Shown: piece by piece, positions 22,671 to 36,846 of the stretch | How the letters are laid out: every line of letters begins with the position of its first letter | Numbering within the stretch: position 1 is the first letter of the stretch | Program-made: the position numbers and the translations under genes | Assembly: GCA_002633005.1 (NCBI GenBank) | Contig: NMRA01000058.1 | Span: forward strand, 629,188 to 693,187 | Length of the DNA: 64,000 bases | Origin: Phoronis australis | Taxonomy: Eukaryota > Phoronida > Phoronidae | Direction of reading: 5' to 3' | The notes under the pieces: model-generated | Seen by the model: only the letters and a program-made list of their open reading frames with translations | Databases searched by the model: none | Told to the model about the DNA's origin: nothing

Positions 22671-25600
22671 ACTCGAAGCTCGTTGTTGTTACTCACGATA
22701 CCCCGATATCCGCAAAGCACTTCTGCAGCTTCGTTTTCACGTCATTTGAGTTACACCCGCTCTTTGTCGTTGTCGTGTTCTCTACATTATTTTTTCTCTA
22801 CTGCATTTCTCTATTCCCCACACGTCAAAACCACTCAGTAGCAGAAGAACCGTCATAAGGTTACACTCCACGTACAGGCCTAATGTCTGCGCAGGTGCAG
22901 TATAGCGCAGCACTGACGCAAATCTGTACACTTGGCTTCGTATTAGCTGCCAAGAATTTGTTTTGCACTCCAATTAATTGACTGATAATAGAATAATCAC
23001 GAAGTAACAATAATTTTTTAATCTGCAACCTGGTCTTTTAAAATGCGGAAATGAGCTTTAAACAGAGTACTTTGTAGTAAACTCACAAAGATTCGAAATG
23101 ACGGTATGAAAACCGTCATCAGAGTTTTACTCTGCATCAAGTCGACTGCTTCTTCATAGAAACGAGAATTTCGCAAGAAACGCAAGACTTCACGAGATAC
23201 CGCCATGTATCATTGCAAGCAAAGTAGGTGATCACACTAGCTTCTTTCGCCAGATGGTTGCGTCTACGGAACTCAACCCCGATGGGCGACCACTCCAAGC
23301 GGCAGCACAGGTGGCTCTAGTTCGAGAGTGTAACTGGATTTTTGCAGTTGAAATATCAACTCTAAGCCAAGCCCTATAGACTAAATTGTACTCTTGGCAT
23401 CCATCATCAGTTGTGTGATCGGTTCCCGATACAAATCATTTCCAACCATTAAATTCACATGTTGGTGCTTACGAAACGGCATTGGTCTCGTTGTCTTCCT
23501 AAACTTAGTACGACGCTATGAAAAATTATAATCACATTCTTCTTCAAGAACTGTGAATACCGGCACCTCTAAGTTAAAGTTTAGTTTCATGGATTGACAG
23601 GATTTGCCGACGGAACCGGCTTTTCTACTAAAGGATGAAACAGCTGTGAAGCATAGACAATCGTGTGATTATAAGTCCGCTCCCATTCGTCATATTACAC
23701 ATCCATTTAGTACACATGCTATTACTTCAACATGTAGCTTACTGTTTTGTTTTATGTCTTCACCGTCCAATGTTGACCTAACGACAACCCTGCAGTAGAA
23801 ATGGTCGTTACTCACGAGTGCTCGGCCAGGACGTTATCTTGGCAAACACTATAAATTCGTCAAGAATCATATCAAGCACTGGGGGCTTGGTAATTCCTGG
23901 ATTTTCGATTCAGCGTTCTACGCAATGTATTAAATAGAGACAAGAACACTGATACAGCAAAGACCACAAGAGGCAAGTCGCGTTTGATGTCTTACTCGCA
24001 TCGCCTTCTCCATATTGCCATCCTGGGATCAAATGGAACGCTCAATGTCTGTGTTTGGTACCCGTTTGGAGTCAACACTCACGACTAGTTGAACTCGGTC
24101 TTTTTATTCATATGTTACCCTCGCTTGCCGAGGGAAGAAAAATGTACATTGCTTTTTGTAAACCGTTGATTTTCTCAGCTGTAAAAATTGAGATCGCCAA
24201 TGCAATGACACCTTGTAGCTGAAAACTAAAAAAAACAGTGAGTGCGTTACTACATGTGCACGGTAGGCATCGGCTGTAAATTACACTATCGGAACAGAGA
24301 GGAATGAAGACTGCGCGGAATGGGGGTTCACGGAAGACGGCTAAACCGAGAGGTTTGGCTACGAAGTTGTGGTACAAGGTATGAGCTAGTGTGAGAGATA
24401 CATGTAGCGAATAAGTGACATCCAACTTGTTTTTATCATATTTTGTAATCGGAGCGTCGTCTGACCTTTTGTCCCATAACACACGCCCAGGTAAACATGT
24501 ACATTAAAAGGGTGAGCGAAGACGTGAAACGTATAGGAAATCTATCACCCGTGGAAAAGCATGGGACGACATGAGATGAGTGACCTTTTTAAATGGGGTA
24601 AAGTGAGTGCTAAAGTACGAAAATCTTCAAACGTCGACAGCGAACTGGAAGTTTAACGCCCGGTAGAATTGTAAATTTGACTGTCTCTTGTTTTACAGTA
24701 CAGCGCCACCGCATATATGACGGTGTATGACATATGGTATTTCAATGTCGAACCACCGCAATTTGGGTACTGATTTTATAGATGCATTGTAAACCAGTCT
24801 TGGCCTCAGTCAAAGTGTGCGTACTTACGGTAAAATGTACGTGACGTTCTGCTCAGATGGGTGAAGTTTTCATAGAAATGTGTCTTTTTCGATTGCATTT
24901 TTACGAATGACCGTTCACGTTTGGGTTTGGGACTTTACAAAAGGGTTTGTTTTTGCAAGGAGAACTCAACAGAAGGGTTTTGTATTTTAAAGAGGATTAT
25001 TGCCTTAAAAACACGGGCAAGATCGTCTTTATTCAATTTTACTATATATTGTACGCCTATGTATTCTACGAATCAAGCGGTGCAAACTTCCAATTACTGC
25101 TACGAAATCGTTTGTATGTGGAATTTAGATTTGTGAGTACACAGGCTAAACCTATGACGTCTGTCAAGTTCATTGTTTGAAATAAGACGAGCGTAAACGT
25201 TTAGAAAATCACGTTACTGTTACCGTTTCTTTAACACTGGAGTTGTCGAAAAGATGTTGAGTTCAAACCAGCTCCGGTGTTGAAACCTAATAACCTCAAT
25301 CGTTTTCGCAAACAATCTTCACTGCAACTTCCCAAAGGTCTTGATGGAAACCAATGTTTACTTATAACTTTTCTTGAGACACTGGCTAAACATCGACGTG
25401 CAAGTAACTTTACGCTATAACAGTACTCGTGGAGTGGTTTGGGAAAGAGAGGACAAGAATGCCTGCACGTGCTTGAGTTTGATTAAAATTCTCAACGAGC
25501 TGGTGAAAGTAATTCACTACACACGTATGATGTGCTTACTTGTCTCGACAAGTTATATTAGCTTCGTACTACCCTCGTTACACTGAAGTTGGTTAGGATT

Positions 25601-27128
25601 CCCGGTTCCAGAGCTATGTACATGTAGATCGTCTTATGTAGCGCTGTCAACGTAGATGTTTGTGCCACTTAAAGTCTGCGGAGATTTCATCCAAAGATAG
25701 TATACAGCGAGTTTTCGTGACTGCATATTTTTTCGAAAACTTCTTATTACAAAAATTAGTGCAGTTAGCAGAAAGTATTTGCAAGTACCAGTGTAATGGA
25801 CGAAGAAAATACATGTTTGTAACAAGCTGTATTTTGTTTCAGTTTAATAAGCGTTGCTTCTGTGAAGCAAGACTGGTCACGATGGCAACATGCAGACGTA
25901 CGTACGTATGGTTAAAGTACGTAATACTACAAGGTAAGCGTACGTATACTATAATATTTCTTGCTCGATACTACAGTTCCCGAATGGAGGAACAGTGCAG
26001 TATCTAGACTTGCACACTATCATAGAACCATCTCTGGCATAGATTCACTTAGCCTTGTTTCAGCGTCCAGCATACACTTAGCCTCGTGCAAGCCAAAAGT
26101 TCAGGAGTCCACGGTTTCGTCCATCATTTTTGAATGTGTATCATGGTAGATTAAACCAAGCACTTCACTAGCGTCTCAGTGTAAGTGAACAAGAGAGTAA
26201 GACCTGTTCAATGTATTGTTTTTCGAAAAATATCTATTTGATTGTCAAATGGTTGCAATTTTGCCGTATTGACAACATATCAAGATTTCGCAAACATTTT
26301 TAAGCCTTAATCTAAAATATTCTGTGTCGAAACAAACCAGCAGCATTCACGTACTGATTGCATAAATGCATCATCAAACGTTGCTTTCGCCATCTTCTCC
26401 ATTTTAAGATAATTCGGAATTTTACTTTTCGGGCTCCACAGAGCGCACTCTAAAAATCGGCTTGTTCACCCTACGCTGTGCTCCATCACGAGAGTGTGCA
26501 TGCACTCAACATGTTCAACTCGAATCCGTGTACTCGTGAAAACAATCAAGTTCTTGGATTCCTTATTTGGAACGTCGTTGATACTCGGACAATTAGGTTA
26601 TGAATGTGTTGCCGTTCGCCAGCGGACATGAACAAGGAATGATAATTATCTTTGAGATGAGGGGACCGTTCTGTGCTTGTTGAGAGGGACATCCTTCGTC
26701 GCTCAGTTACTTGACGTCATTTTTATGACTAAACATCAGCCAGAAGAGATCGAAGCCGTCTATGGTACTTGTCTACGCATTTGCTACGAACTAATACCAG
26801 CGCAGTATACTCGGACAGTGAGATTATAATTGTGTTGCTGTTTACCAATGTAGCAGATTGTTTTTGCAGCAACTGAAAGTCACAAGCTTACACTACTTTT
26901 CCCAGCTCCCAACCAATCGCATTGTACGAATATTACCTTCCGACCAATCGAATAATGCTTCACTCTTTAAACCATTGACAATATTGAACTTCATCATGCT
27001 GTAGCTAGACTCGGAAATACTGTGGTCTAGCACCTGTGTCCGCTCAGTGAAATTAGGGCTGGCTGGACCCACAACACCTTCGAATCTAATGGTCGTCGGT
27101 ATAATCGCTGATAGTGTGACTGTGTCAG

Positions 27129-28456
27129 AGTAGTTTCTAGTTAAAGTTTTGCCTTATTGGGCATACTACGTTTTTAGATTCGGACATTATTTTTATCAGC
27201 ACCGACCGTAGTAATGAGTAGATACGTTTATAGGGCTAAAAGTGCCGGACTGGGCTTAGTATTTTGGGGCCCAGCCTGAAAAATGATTATAGACTAGCCG
27301 CCACGACAGGATTTGCCGATGCGGCTTTAGTAAGCTCTAATAATTACTACCCCTGCCATGTGTCTGAAGATGATTGTATTTTAAAGCAGATGTCTGATGA
27401 TTTCATTTTAGTTTGCTAGATTGTATTAGAAGCAAGCCAAGAAGGAGACTAAACTCCTGTACGTGAATCTCTAGAAGCCAGTGACGGTGTTGCGTGAGGA
27501 GTTGCTATCCAGCCAAACATTGTGATTGTCAATCATTGTGGGAGCAATATCATTTTGTCCATAAGTTTCCTAATGCTGTACTTTCNCTTCTTCTTTTTGA
27601 TCTACTGATCTACAGAGTTCCACAGTCAATCAGCTTTCGTCAGGAAGCTTTCCTAAGCTTCTTTAGGCTCTTACATCACAATTTTGTGCTGTTTGATAAA
27701 CCTTGAATTATACAGACATCACATTCCATGGGAGCAGCCATATTGAAGTAACTAAGCACAACAATACAATCTGGCTCTCTGATTAGTCAATTCATTGGAA
27801 AAGCGCCATCAAGTGGCAGGAATATGCATCATATTTTGTGCAACAAAAACACATTTTTTTAAAAAAATGTGCAAGTGTAGACGTGGGAACTTTTTGGAAT
27901 TTGATTTTTAGTTATATTATCTAGCCACATAGAAAAAACTAGGTTGCCCCCCCAAAGTACTCACAAGGGTGAACGCTATGAGATTTGGCCCACCGACTAA
28001 GTAGTTTCTAGTTAAAGTTTTGCCTTATTGGGCATACTACGTTTTTAGATTCGGACATTATTTTTATCAGCACCGACCGTAGTAATGAGTAGATACGTTT
28101 ATAGGGCTAAAAGTGCCGGACTGGGCTTAGTATTTTGGGGCCCAGCCTGAAAAATGATTATAGACTAGCCGCCACGACAGGATTTGCCGATGCGGCTTTA
28201 GTAAGCTCTAATAATTACTACCCCTGCCATGTGTCTGAAGATGATTGTATTTTAAAGCAGATGTCTGATAATTTCATTTTAGTTTGCTAGATTGTATTAG
28301 AAGCAAGCCAAGAAGGAGACTAAACTCCTGTACGTGAATCTCTAGAAGCCAGTGACGGTGTTGCGTGAGGAGTTGCTATCCAGCCAAACATTGTGATTGT
28401 CAATCATTGTGGGAGCAATATCATTTTGTCCATAAGTTTCCTAATGCTGTACTTTC
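27129..28456 (+). repeat. 457-bp direct duplication at an assembly junction
   Basis: Bases 27129-27585 recur at 28000-28456 with a constant offset of 871 and, by eye, a single difference (TGATGATTTC against TGATAATTTC). The first copy stops exactly at the undetermined base 27586. The second copy continues into the splice acceptor and exon at 28459. This is what two overlapping contigs or two haplotypes placed side by side would give. A true tandem duplication is possible but less likely. Confidence 0.8.
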
Positions 28457-28458
28457 AG

Positions 28459-31400
28459 GCGATCCGTGTTCCACAGCTCTATGGCGGTACATCGTTTTAT
28501 TGTTATTACTCATAAATATCTACGTTGTATATCATCACGTAGATAACACGCAAGGTGGCGCCCCAGTACCAGCGACGCAAGAGCATAGTGGTAAGATAAC
28601 AAGCACACAGGCACTGTCGAGCTATTCGAGTTCTTTCATTATTGTCATGATTTGACGTGGTGTATGCCATTCAAGTTGTTAATGCGCTAATGTCATTAGG
28701 GCTACGTTTGCAGCAAAACTATAGAGCCCTGGTCTTCTGCGCCCGACCCTAGAACTCTACAAGTACTTACAAACACGTACGTCTGATTGCGCCTCATCAT
28801 TTGAATTTTGCGATGGTAGTTGTGCTAACAGTGCTGTAGTGGGGCGTACGCGCACGTAGGCGCAGCCAACCACCTTTTGACATTTGAAGGTAGCGCCTAC
28901 GCATCGTAAGTTACGTTCAGTGCTCAAAGTGATACGGTGGGCTTGGGCGCATACTTACCTCTAACTTTACCACTACAGCATATTGTGTGCTAAGCAAAAT
29001 AACTGGCGAAAAACGCACGGACTGGCTTGGAAATGTAATCAGCGGCAGGGTATTGTGTTTCGCACATTAAGGCAAGTCGGTGCTACGATATTAGGAACCA
29101 AGGGAAGTTTATCAAGCATTTATAATACCAGGTACTCACTCTTTTCTAATCCTGTTTCGTTCTTCACTGAATTTCCATTGTTGTCAGCCATCGATACGGC
29201 GCGATGCGTCACTTTTGGACATTGAACAACAAAAACAGCAAAACGGTAGACTTTTTATTATGTGTAACGGATTTAACATTAATTTCCAGTCAACAAAGGG
29301 GAAGAAAACCAAGATTTAGTGCCAAAAAATCCCGAAGGTAGGTTGGCTTCCACCTGGAGCAGAACTGATAATGCGACGATATTGAAGGTTCAGGCATTAT
29401 AGTCAGAACTGGTAATAATGCAGGAATTACTAGATCATTACAATCACTAACATGTCATGACAATCAAGTCTCAAATTTCCAATTAAAAAACGTTTTAAAG
29501 GAATTTTTGCTCAAAGTTTATAACCTTTTATAGACACATCTAGTCAGAGAAGGCACTGCTTGATAAAATTTTTCAAAACCACTTTCTGTTGCCATCAAGC
29601 TTTGCCTTTTGAATATTTTCCTTATTTTCAGCTCCACAACGACCGGAAGAGCTTAAACCAGATTATAGCAAGTTCAAATGTAAACCTTTCAAACTAAATA
29701 ACCCTTCGTTTGAATCTGACGGCTTTTGGATGCCATACGAGCCAAAGGGAAAAGGGTCAGGTAAGATGAGTTTTCTTTTTAACAGGGCGTGACTGAAGAA
29801 ACTTTAAAAATGTGAACAACAGAAAAGAACACCAGAAAAGAATAGCAACGATTTGAACTTGCGTCTACGGACCTCACCCATGTTGTTACGGTTTTCGAAC
29901 ATTACGCAACACAAATTCAGTGTCGTGTGATGCGTTATGACCAAATTAGGTTATTCGACAAGTTTTATGTCCGCTAGAGGGCGAGCGCGTTGAAAAATAC
30001 ATATACAGATACAGATATAAGATATAGATATCTATCACTCGCGCGAGCGCCCACGCACTGACACACGCACACTCACACACACACGCGCGCGCGCATATAT
30101 CCTACAAAAAAACACTCCCTATGAAAGCTGTGCCCTACTGAGTGATTCAAGTACTTGGGTCTTCTATCATACACAGATGTACCACAGACCATTAACGATG
30201 TTCACCAATCGGTAGTCTTGAAATGCTGGTGATGTGGTGAATCAGTTTTATTGAATGTCTTGTAGGTGGCTTCTCCATGGTGTCAAATGTCGCTTCGCAC
30301 GGCAAGAAATCAATAAGGGTTACCAACGGCGGTGCTTTTCAAATTATAAAATTTCCTGCGGGGTGAGTATCTTTCTCCTAGACTTTTGAGACTTGCACGC
30401 ATTTTGCAACTTTTAAACTGTCTGTAATGTCATTTGAAGTAAAAAGTTTATTGCATCCAAACCAAAGCTAAAAGCGTGACGACATCGCAATGGTACAAAA
30501 GTAATTCAGTGGTTGTAATTCCAGAACAAAGAAGTTTGTATTCGCCGCAGATAGTAGGAATAGAGGCATAACAAAGGCTATGAGTTCAGACTACAGTGTA
30601 TGGTGCGACATCAAAGTGAGTTTTTATTCCTGGATATTCTATGCATTGGCACGGGGATTCCCTTCATTTGTGATCGTTTGCAGCAAAAGAAATATCACGG
30701 GCGTATTTTTCATTAAAACTCAAGACCAAAATACTGTGTCAAATTTTTAGCGAAAATATACAAGAAATGGATTTATTGTCTCTTGTGTCAATCAAAAGTA
30801 TGATATCATAAAACTTTTGATGCAGCTTTTGTTAACTAACATTTTTATGCGCCTATATGTGCTTAATTGTAGTATTACTTATTGCGACAAGTCTGATATA
30901 TTAGCAAGCCGATTGCATTCGAGTTTAGTCTATCTGTATTAAATTTACGAAACATCATATTTGTCCAGGATAAAAAAGGCAAGCGAAGATTTGGCCTGAA
31001 TGCCAAGTTCTTGTTGAAAAGCGGCGGTGCCTTACATGATTGGCATGAGCGAAAGTTGACGGTCGCAAATCACGAGGTAAGAATATTTGGAAACGATAAT
31101 GAACGTGATAGATTTCATGTGCGATTGGCGTTGGGTCCGATGCTGTTATGTATTTACGGTAATTGAGGAAATGGACACACTGGCAGGACACACAGTTGTC
31201 GTTTCAGTGCTACGGAACTCCGTTGAAGGAAATTTGTAAAATATCCAATAAAGCATTATCTGACCCTGTCAAGCACCATGGCCCTATTTCATTGCTGAAA
31301 CGTCGTGGGAAGAATGCTTTTTTTAAACGTTTTTGTTTTGTAAAACTATCAGAAGTAAAGTCCCATACAAGCTGGTATTTTTTTATTAATTTCAGGACCT

Positions 31401-31530
31401 AGTCGAAGCCCGTTGTTACTGCATGTTTAGGAATTATCCTAGCGGTGAAGCTTGGTTTGACAATGTACGTCTGTGGATTGTGCCTAGTACAGTTGATTTC
31501 GACGACTGCGCATATTCACATCTCACGTGA
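28459..31530 (+). CDS. Type II membrane protein with a CBM4/9-like (galactose-binding-fold) domain, 5' incomplete
   Basis: Seven exons (28459-28590, 29290-29337, 29632-29760, 30266-30362, 30525-30615, 30969-31076, 31396-31530) join in frame to a TGA, giving 245 full residues. The first exon starts mid-codon after a TTTCAG acceptor, so the start codon lies upstream, near or beyond the assembly junction. It encodes a membrane anchor (YIVLLLLLINIYVVY) and a short stalk. The rest reads as one beta-sandwich: NNPSFESDGFW at its start, SIRVTNGG, FVFAADSRNRG, VWCDI, and GEAWFDNVRLWIVP at its end. That N-x-x-F-E ... W-F-D-N-V-x-L frame is typical of CBM4/9/22-like and related galactose-binding folds. 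It probably displays a sugar-binding domain in the Golgi lumen or outside the cell. No catalytic domain is present. The ligand is unknown and the fold call is by motif only. Confidence 0.7.
29998..30098. repeat. Microsatellite block
   Basis: Compound low-complexity run: ATACAGATACAGATATA-type repeats, then CGCG and CACACA/CGCGCG tracts. It lies in an intron of the CBM-like gene. The alternating purine-pyrimidine part could adopt Z-DNA; no other role is visible. Confidence 0.8.
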
Positions 31531-31924
31531 CAAGGCCTGAAAGTGGCAAAATTTCGTTAGGAGCAGTTCGTATTCCAAGGAAAGAATAGCCGTCTAGCTC
31601 TTGCGAGCTGAGTCGAGTTGAGATATATCTTAATGACCCACGCAACAGAAATAATGACTGTTGTGGGTATCAGAAAAAGCGTGAATAGTTGTCACGTTAG
31701 CTTTCAGCCAGGAATATTGTATCACCAAACCCTGGGATACATTAAGCGTGATTTTGCGTCACTCACTAAGCTCGCGAGTAATTATACTTAGTGAGTGTGT
31801 TCGTTACTAAGTGTTTCAGTCTCAATCTTAAGCATCTAGAGTGTGTTGAAGTTTGAAGAGTTGTGGTGAAGTTTATATTTTCATCCATTTTAATGCAGAA
31901 CTCAGGACATTGTGAATTACGTTG

Positions 31925-31930
31925 AATAAA
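31925..31930 (+). terminator. Candidate poly(A) signal of the CBM-like gene
   Basis: AATAAA about 395 bases after the stop codon at 31530, the first canonical hexamer downstream of it that I noticed. Confidence 0.35.
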
Positions 31931-34048
31931 ATACGTCCTAGTTCGGAACAAGAACAGTCATATTCAACGTTGCAAAGGAACTTCGTGATATCAAAGAATG
32001 GGATACACTAATTAATGCTTTCTAAATTTAGACCTACTCTCACAACAGTCGCTGCAAGGAACTAGTTTATGATCTCGTCTTCAAAGCAATAGGGGTCCGG
32101 ACCTCTCTGATCAGCTTCTTTTACTGTACTAAAATGGAGGAATTTTAAGCTTCCGCCCTTAGACAAAATCCTGGATCCGCTGCTGGCATCATGGAGGTGT
32201 ATGGTGTCTCAACGAGAGTATTTAAAATTGCTGAAGTCTGGTGAGACTAAAAGTTTTCCAGTCAAATTTTGAAGCTAGGAGCGGAGTATTGCCACTGGTC
32301 GCTCATTTTTTATTTGTAAGTTAAAGTTTTGTAGGACCTTACTGCCAAGTCTGTGTATTATGTATCTACTAAGCTGTAGATTTTTACTCAGTCAACGTGT
32401 ATTTACTGAAAACAGAAAGCCTGTAGGATTCCATGTTGGACTTTATACCAATCTGCCATTAGTTAGGTCACGTGACCATGTCTTTACAGTGAAAATTAGG
32501 AAAAAAGCGTACATTCATTTTAGCAAAACACTGTCATCGAAAGCTTGACCAAATTTCGTTTGACATAAATGTTCAAGATGAAGTCTCGAAACTCCTGCCA
32601 CAGTTGTCTAAATCAACACTTCATATTCGTTTCATGCAACCTTTGGGGGCACTAAATGGGAGAATGTTGCGATCGATTTTATTGTTTAGGCATTCGTCGT
32701 CCATGAGTGCACCATTTACATATCATTCAGTTGAGGTTATGGAGAGCCCCACGGATAATACTGTGTATTCAAACAGATATCTGCAAAGGTACAGATTTTA
32801 ACACTAAAAGAATATTTTCTAAAAGTAAAAAGCGTATACGCACTTTGAATTTTGATTTATTACCAATCTGCAACCACTTGGGTCATGTGACTGTGTCTTT
32901 AAGCAAATTTTAGTCTACGACGACATCAATAACAGGACTAAATTTTTGATAGCCCTTCATACAAAAGCGGAACATTTTAAAAGAAATTCTTAATGAGGGT
33001 TTGCAGAACAGTGTATAGTATCTTCAAGTATCATATGAATCCGATCAGCCATTTCTGAGATCTGACATGGTTTTATGGTCCTACATAACTTTAACAGCAG
33101 TAATTCAGAAGAACCCAAATGGAATTTTATGGTACAGAGGAACGATTATTGCAATTCTCATTTTGCCAGTATTATTTTGTTTGTAGTGCACGTTTACTGC
33201 GACATAGTACCAAAATGAATTTGTTTGTCACGACAATGAAATAAAGATGCCATGTTTCGATTTCTAGACTTGCAAAAATAACGAAACAACCCAAACAAAC
33301 ACGACTACTGTATTTGGCAGTTTATGCGCCCTGTGTTCTTCTGAAACCAAAAATCAATCTCGCAAGGCAATTCATAAATCTAAAATACAGCACACTCCTG
33401 AAATGTTACTTGCATCACTATGACTAATGGAAACAATCTTACTTGAGCTGCAAGTAAAATCACTGCCAAACTTTACAAATCAAAATGACTATGGAGTGGA
33501 TGGTATTTGTGAAGAGTTACAAAATGTTAAGTTTTTTCGTTACCGTTTTATTGCCTGCTTAAAACTTTTGCTTTAAGCGCACGTGACTTGCAGGCGGTGT
33601 GCTTCAACGGCCTCGCAAACTAAATGAGCAATGTCTTTAGGGTACAATACATCCTTTGCACTTCCCATAAAGCACAGTTTGCGGGGAAACCCTGGCATTT
33701 TAGCCCTTACTGGTTCGAATATACGACTGGCGATTTGGTAAGGATCATTTCTGAGAGAAATATTGCGGTGGTTGACAAGTTGTGAGAGTTGTAGCGAGGA
33801 AACATGGTGCTATAAGGGGGTCAACCTACTGGAAGATGGGCCACCCCGTATACAGAAAAATTAATGTCAAACTTGATTGGTTTAAACAGATATCCGTGAG
33901 GAAAGTCAACCAATGACGTGACATTGGATGTACAATATACTCCTTGGGTTTGAATTCGCTCAATTTATTAGGTCATTTGAAATATCATGTCAGTCTATAC
34001 AAATAATCTAGACATCATTGTGGAGCTGAAAGAGAAATCATTGCAAGA

Positions 34049-34159
34049 ATGCGCAACGTGCGCCTCAACGAAGGTAGTCGAGTGCTGGTGATCGAGAACT
34101 TTGCTCGTCGCCTGCAAATGTGCTTGCAGCAGAACGATGGACACTTAGAGCAATTTTAA
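34049..34159 (+). pseudogene. Transposase-like C-terminal fragment
   Basis: A 36-codon frame reads RMRNVRLNEGSRVLVIEN, then FARRLQMCLQQNDGHLEQF and stop. An Arg-rich helix followed by CLxxNDGHLE-like residues just before the stop recalls the C-terminal end of transposases of some DNA transposons in arthropods and other invertebrates (family recalled, not searched). A stop lies shortly upstream and no catalytic part is nearby, so it is a remnant. Confidence 0.3.
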
Positions 34160-36846
34160 ACAGGTAATAAAACGATAACAAATCATCAAATCACCTTGTT
34201 GTAAACTCGCACACAAGAACAAGTGAGATTCTGTTTCATTGAAACGGCACTTCCAGTTCAACAACTACTTTTATGCGCATGTAAGCCGCCGCATATCTGA
34301 ATAGTCCTTCGATGAAAGGGTATGTGTACGAATTATTGTACATTGTACCTTTGATTGGTCGAATGCGTTTTATGCCCATGAGTTGGTTTCCTGTGAAATT
34401 GACGTAGTGTAAAGTTTTCTGTAAGAACTTATCCTCAGTCTTTGATTGTATTTTGTGCTCACAGCGCAAAGCGTGACAATTTCTCAAAAGTGTATCGAGG
34501 CCCGAGTCTATATTCAAGTTGCAATGGAAATAGTGAGATGGCGCTGAATACTGTCAGTTTTTAGCCAAAAACCTTCCCACAGTAATGTTACCTTTTCAAA
34601 TCTCAAGCTCTACTTCTTTCCAAAACTGGGTTTTGCCATACTACTCCACGGTCTCAACGGTGGGAATTCCTCCGTAAAACAGTCTATTTTCTGACATCAA
34701 ATCCGACAATGAATCTACATGTATAATTGAATTACACCCCAAAACCCGTTATAGTTCATCCACAAATGAATCCAAACGTAAATTACAGTGTAGCCAAATC
34801 ATGCGGATTTAGTCACAGCTGAAGGACTCCTGAGATGAAACGTTAAAAATGTGATTTGAGACATTGCTTCTCGTGAAAGACAAAATTCCCTGGACCGACA
34901 AGACATTCGGTTGCCGGGTACTATACTCTTAGCGTATTTAACTTCGGGAGCATATCAATGCTTCTTCAACAGTGGTATGTCATGAGCTTATTTCTCTGTA
35001 TTTATCATAATTTATTGAAACGGCAAACGTAAACATGGGTCAGTTTAAATGTTTTGCAAGTGGGCTGTGCATCTATATTCAGACACAGACGCCCACCACA
35101 AGCAAGCGCAGTGGCCCACATCCAAGTGCTGCGACGCACTTCGCACAAACGTTCACACTTTCTGGGCAAACAACTCGCACAGCACTGGCGGATGTACGAT
35201 GTCGTGAGGGGTGCCCAAGGACGATTGTCAAAAGAAAATGGGGCCATCATAAATCTGCCTGTGTTCAGAGCTAAATAGAAGATATTATCTGCGGTCTTAG
35301 AGAGCGGGTGACGTTATGAGCGTAGAGACAAACGTGTAAAACTCTGCTGGATGGAAAAAATCTTGGCAGGACAAAGTGGTGTGTGCTTTTCGACTACTTG
35401 GAAGATCTCCTCGAATGTACACATGTATGCAAGATGAGGATTGAAAAAATCATGTCCAGTGAGGACCAGAAAAAATGTGACCAGAACAAAACGAATTGCA
35501 AAGCATCCGGCAATGCGAATAAAATAAATAACTTGAAGGAAAGCAGAACTCAGTGGCACACAGTCACGGGGAAAACTAACACGGAATGCCAAACCCCTCC
35601 CGCTGATGGAATGATAAAAATCAATATGCGAAACACATAAAAAGTCCCGATGACCTCTCAATCTCAGAACATGTCTCAATGAGGCAAGCACACTGAGTCA
35701 CCGAAACACGAATTGAGTTTAATAAACCTCCCACAACGTGAAATATCCTTTGCTTCGTAGTTTCAACTAAAAAATCACGACTGTCGTCTTGTGCTGCCGT
35801 TTCACTATAATGACAAATGATGTCCTCCGTGGGCAAAGACACTAGGGATGCGGATCAGGAGTGCTTTGAGTCACTAGCGCTCAATAAGTTATACTATCTA
35901 CTTTTAACGTCAGCGCGGCCATGCCGGCCTCTTGCAAAAGGCGTATACCGGCCTAAAAAGCGAGCAAAACGTGTAGGCAGATGTCTTATTGCAGGCCCGT
36001 AGCCATCATTGGGCGGGGGGTGGTTAGAATTTCTAGAAAGGTGGACCTTTTGCAAGCGTCAACACTCGAGTTCTTGGTAAGGCCCTTGACGCAGGTTAAT
36101 TATGGGGAAGGGAAATCTGTATCCACGGCAACGATGGCTCTCAGCTCTATGTTCCTGAGATAAGACGGAATTTGTAATACCAGAAATGAGGATGTCGTGA
36201 CGATTGCTCGCAAATAACAGGAATCAAATTCGGACGTAATGTAATCCATAAATATAGACTAACGTTCTCGCCATGCCGGGTTTCACCAGAATCAAAGAGA
36301 GTGCAGCGCCCGTGTCGGATACGGTTGTGTTGACCGCAATGTCCTGCGCGAGCAAGACCTTTAATGCCCGACCATAAACTGTCGTAAGCATCACTGCCTG
36401 TACATAAATGCAAATTTTCATAATGCATTAATAAATAATTTTCGTCAAAAACGAATATCACGGCGGTATTCAGCTGGAAAAATCAACAAAGTAAGGTTTT
36501 GGATTTTCAAAAATCGATGAACTTAAAAGCTAAAAACTACAAACATATGGGTACGATTGAAAATTAACGACCAAGCGCATCGATACAGTCGGGGGATTTA
36601 CAAACGCTGATCAGAGTTACTAATATATCACATGGATTATTCTTTTAGTATTCTTTAAATCTCGTTTTTCCAGATTTTTGACTAGGAAACAGTTGTATTT
36701 AACTTGTGCCCACTCTATACTTTTATGGCTGACAAAAAGCTAAAATAGTTATGTAGTTAGTGCAACCGAAATCGTCCAGAGATTCCAGATCTTCAGTTTG
36801 ACTATCACCATTTGTACTTTTGTATATGTTTTATGATTTGAGTTCT

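Larger units (their letters stand above)
17122..28458. other. Gene-poor stretch between the two carbohydrate genes
   Basis: The first part is probably the 3' UTR of the glycosyltransferase. The rest holds no exon set I could assemble. A minus-strand frame at 20116-20376 (Gly- and Ser-rich, PFVNGRDLGQYLGG) looks partly protein-like but has no recognised domain or splice partners. A TIR element is at 22121-22670. The stretch ends in a duplicated segment around the single N at 27586. The missing first exon of the next gene may lie here. Confidence 0.45.

Noticed and set aside
27494-27706. Open frame crossing the N at 27586
   Set aside because: It passes through an undetermined base at the contig junction, and the same start is repeated at 28365; the frame before the acceptor is intronic.
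35005-35691. Overlapping open frames on both strands
   Set aside because: Frames on opposite strands are equally open, none shows a domain or splice signals, and none links to a neighbour.
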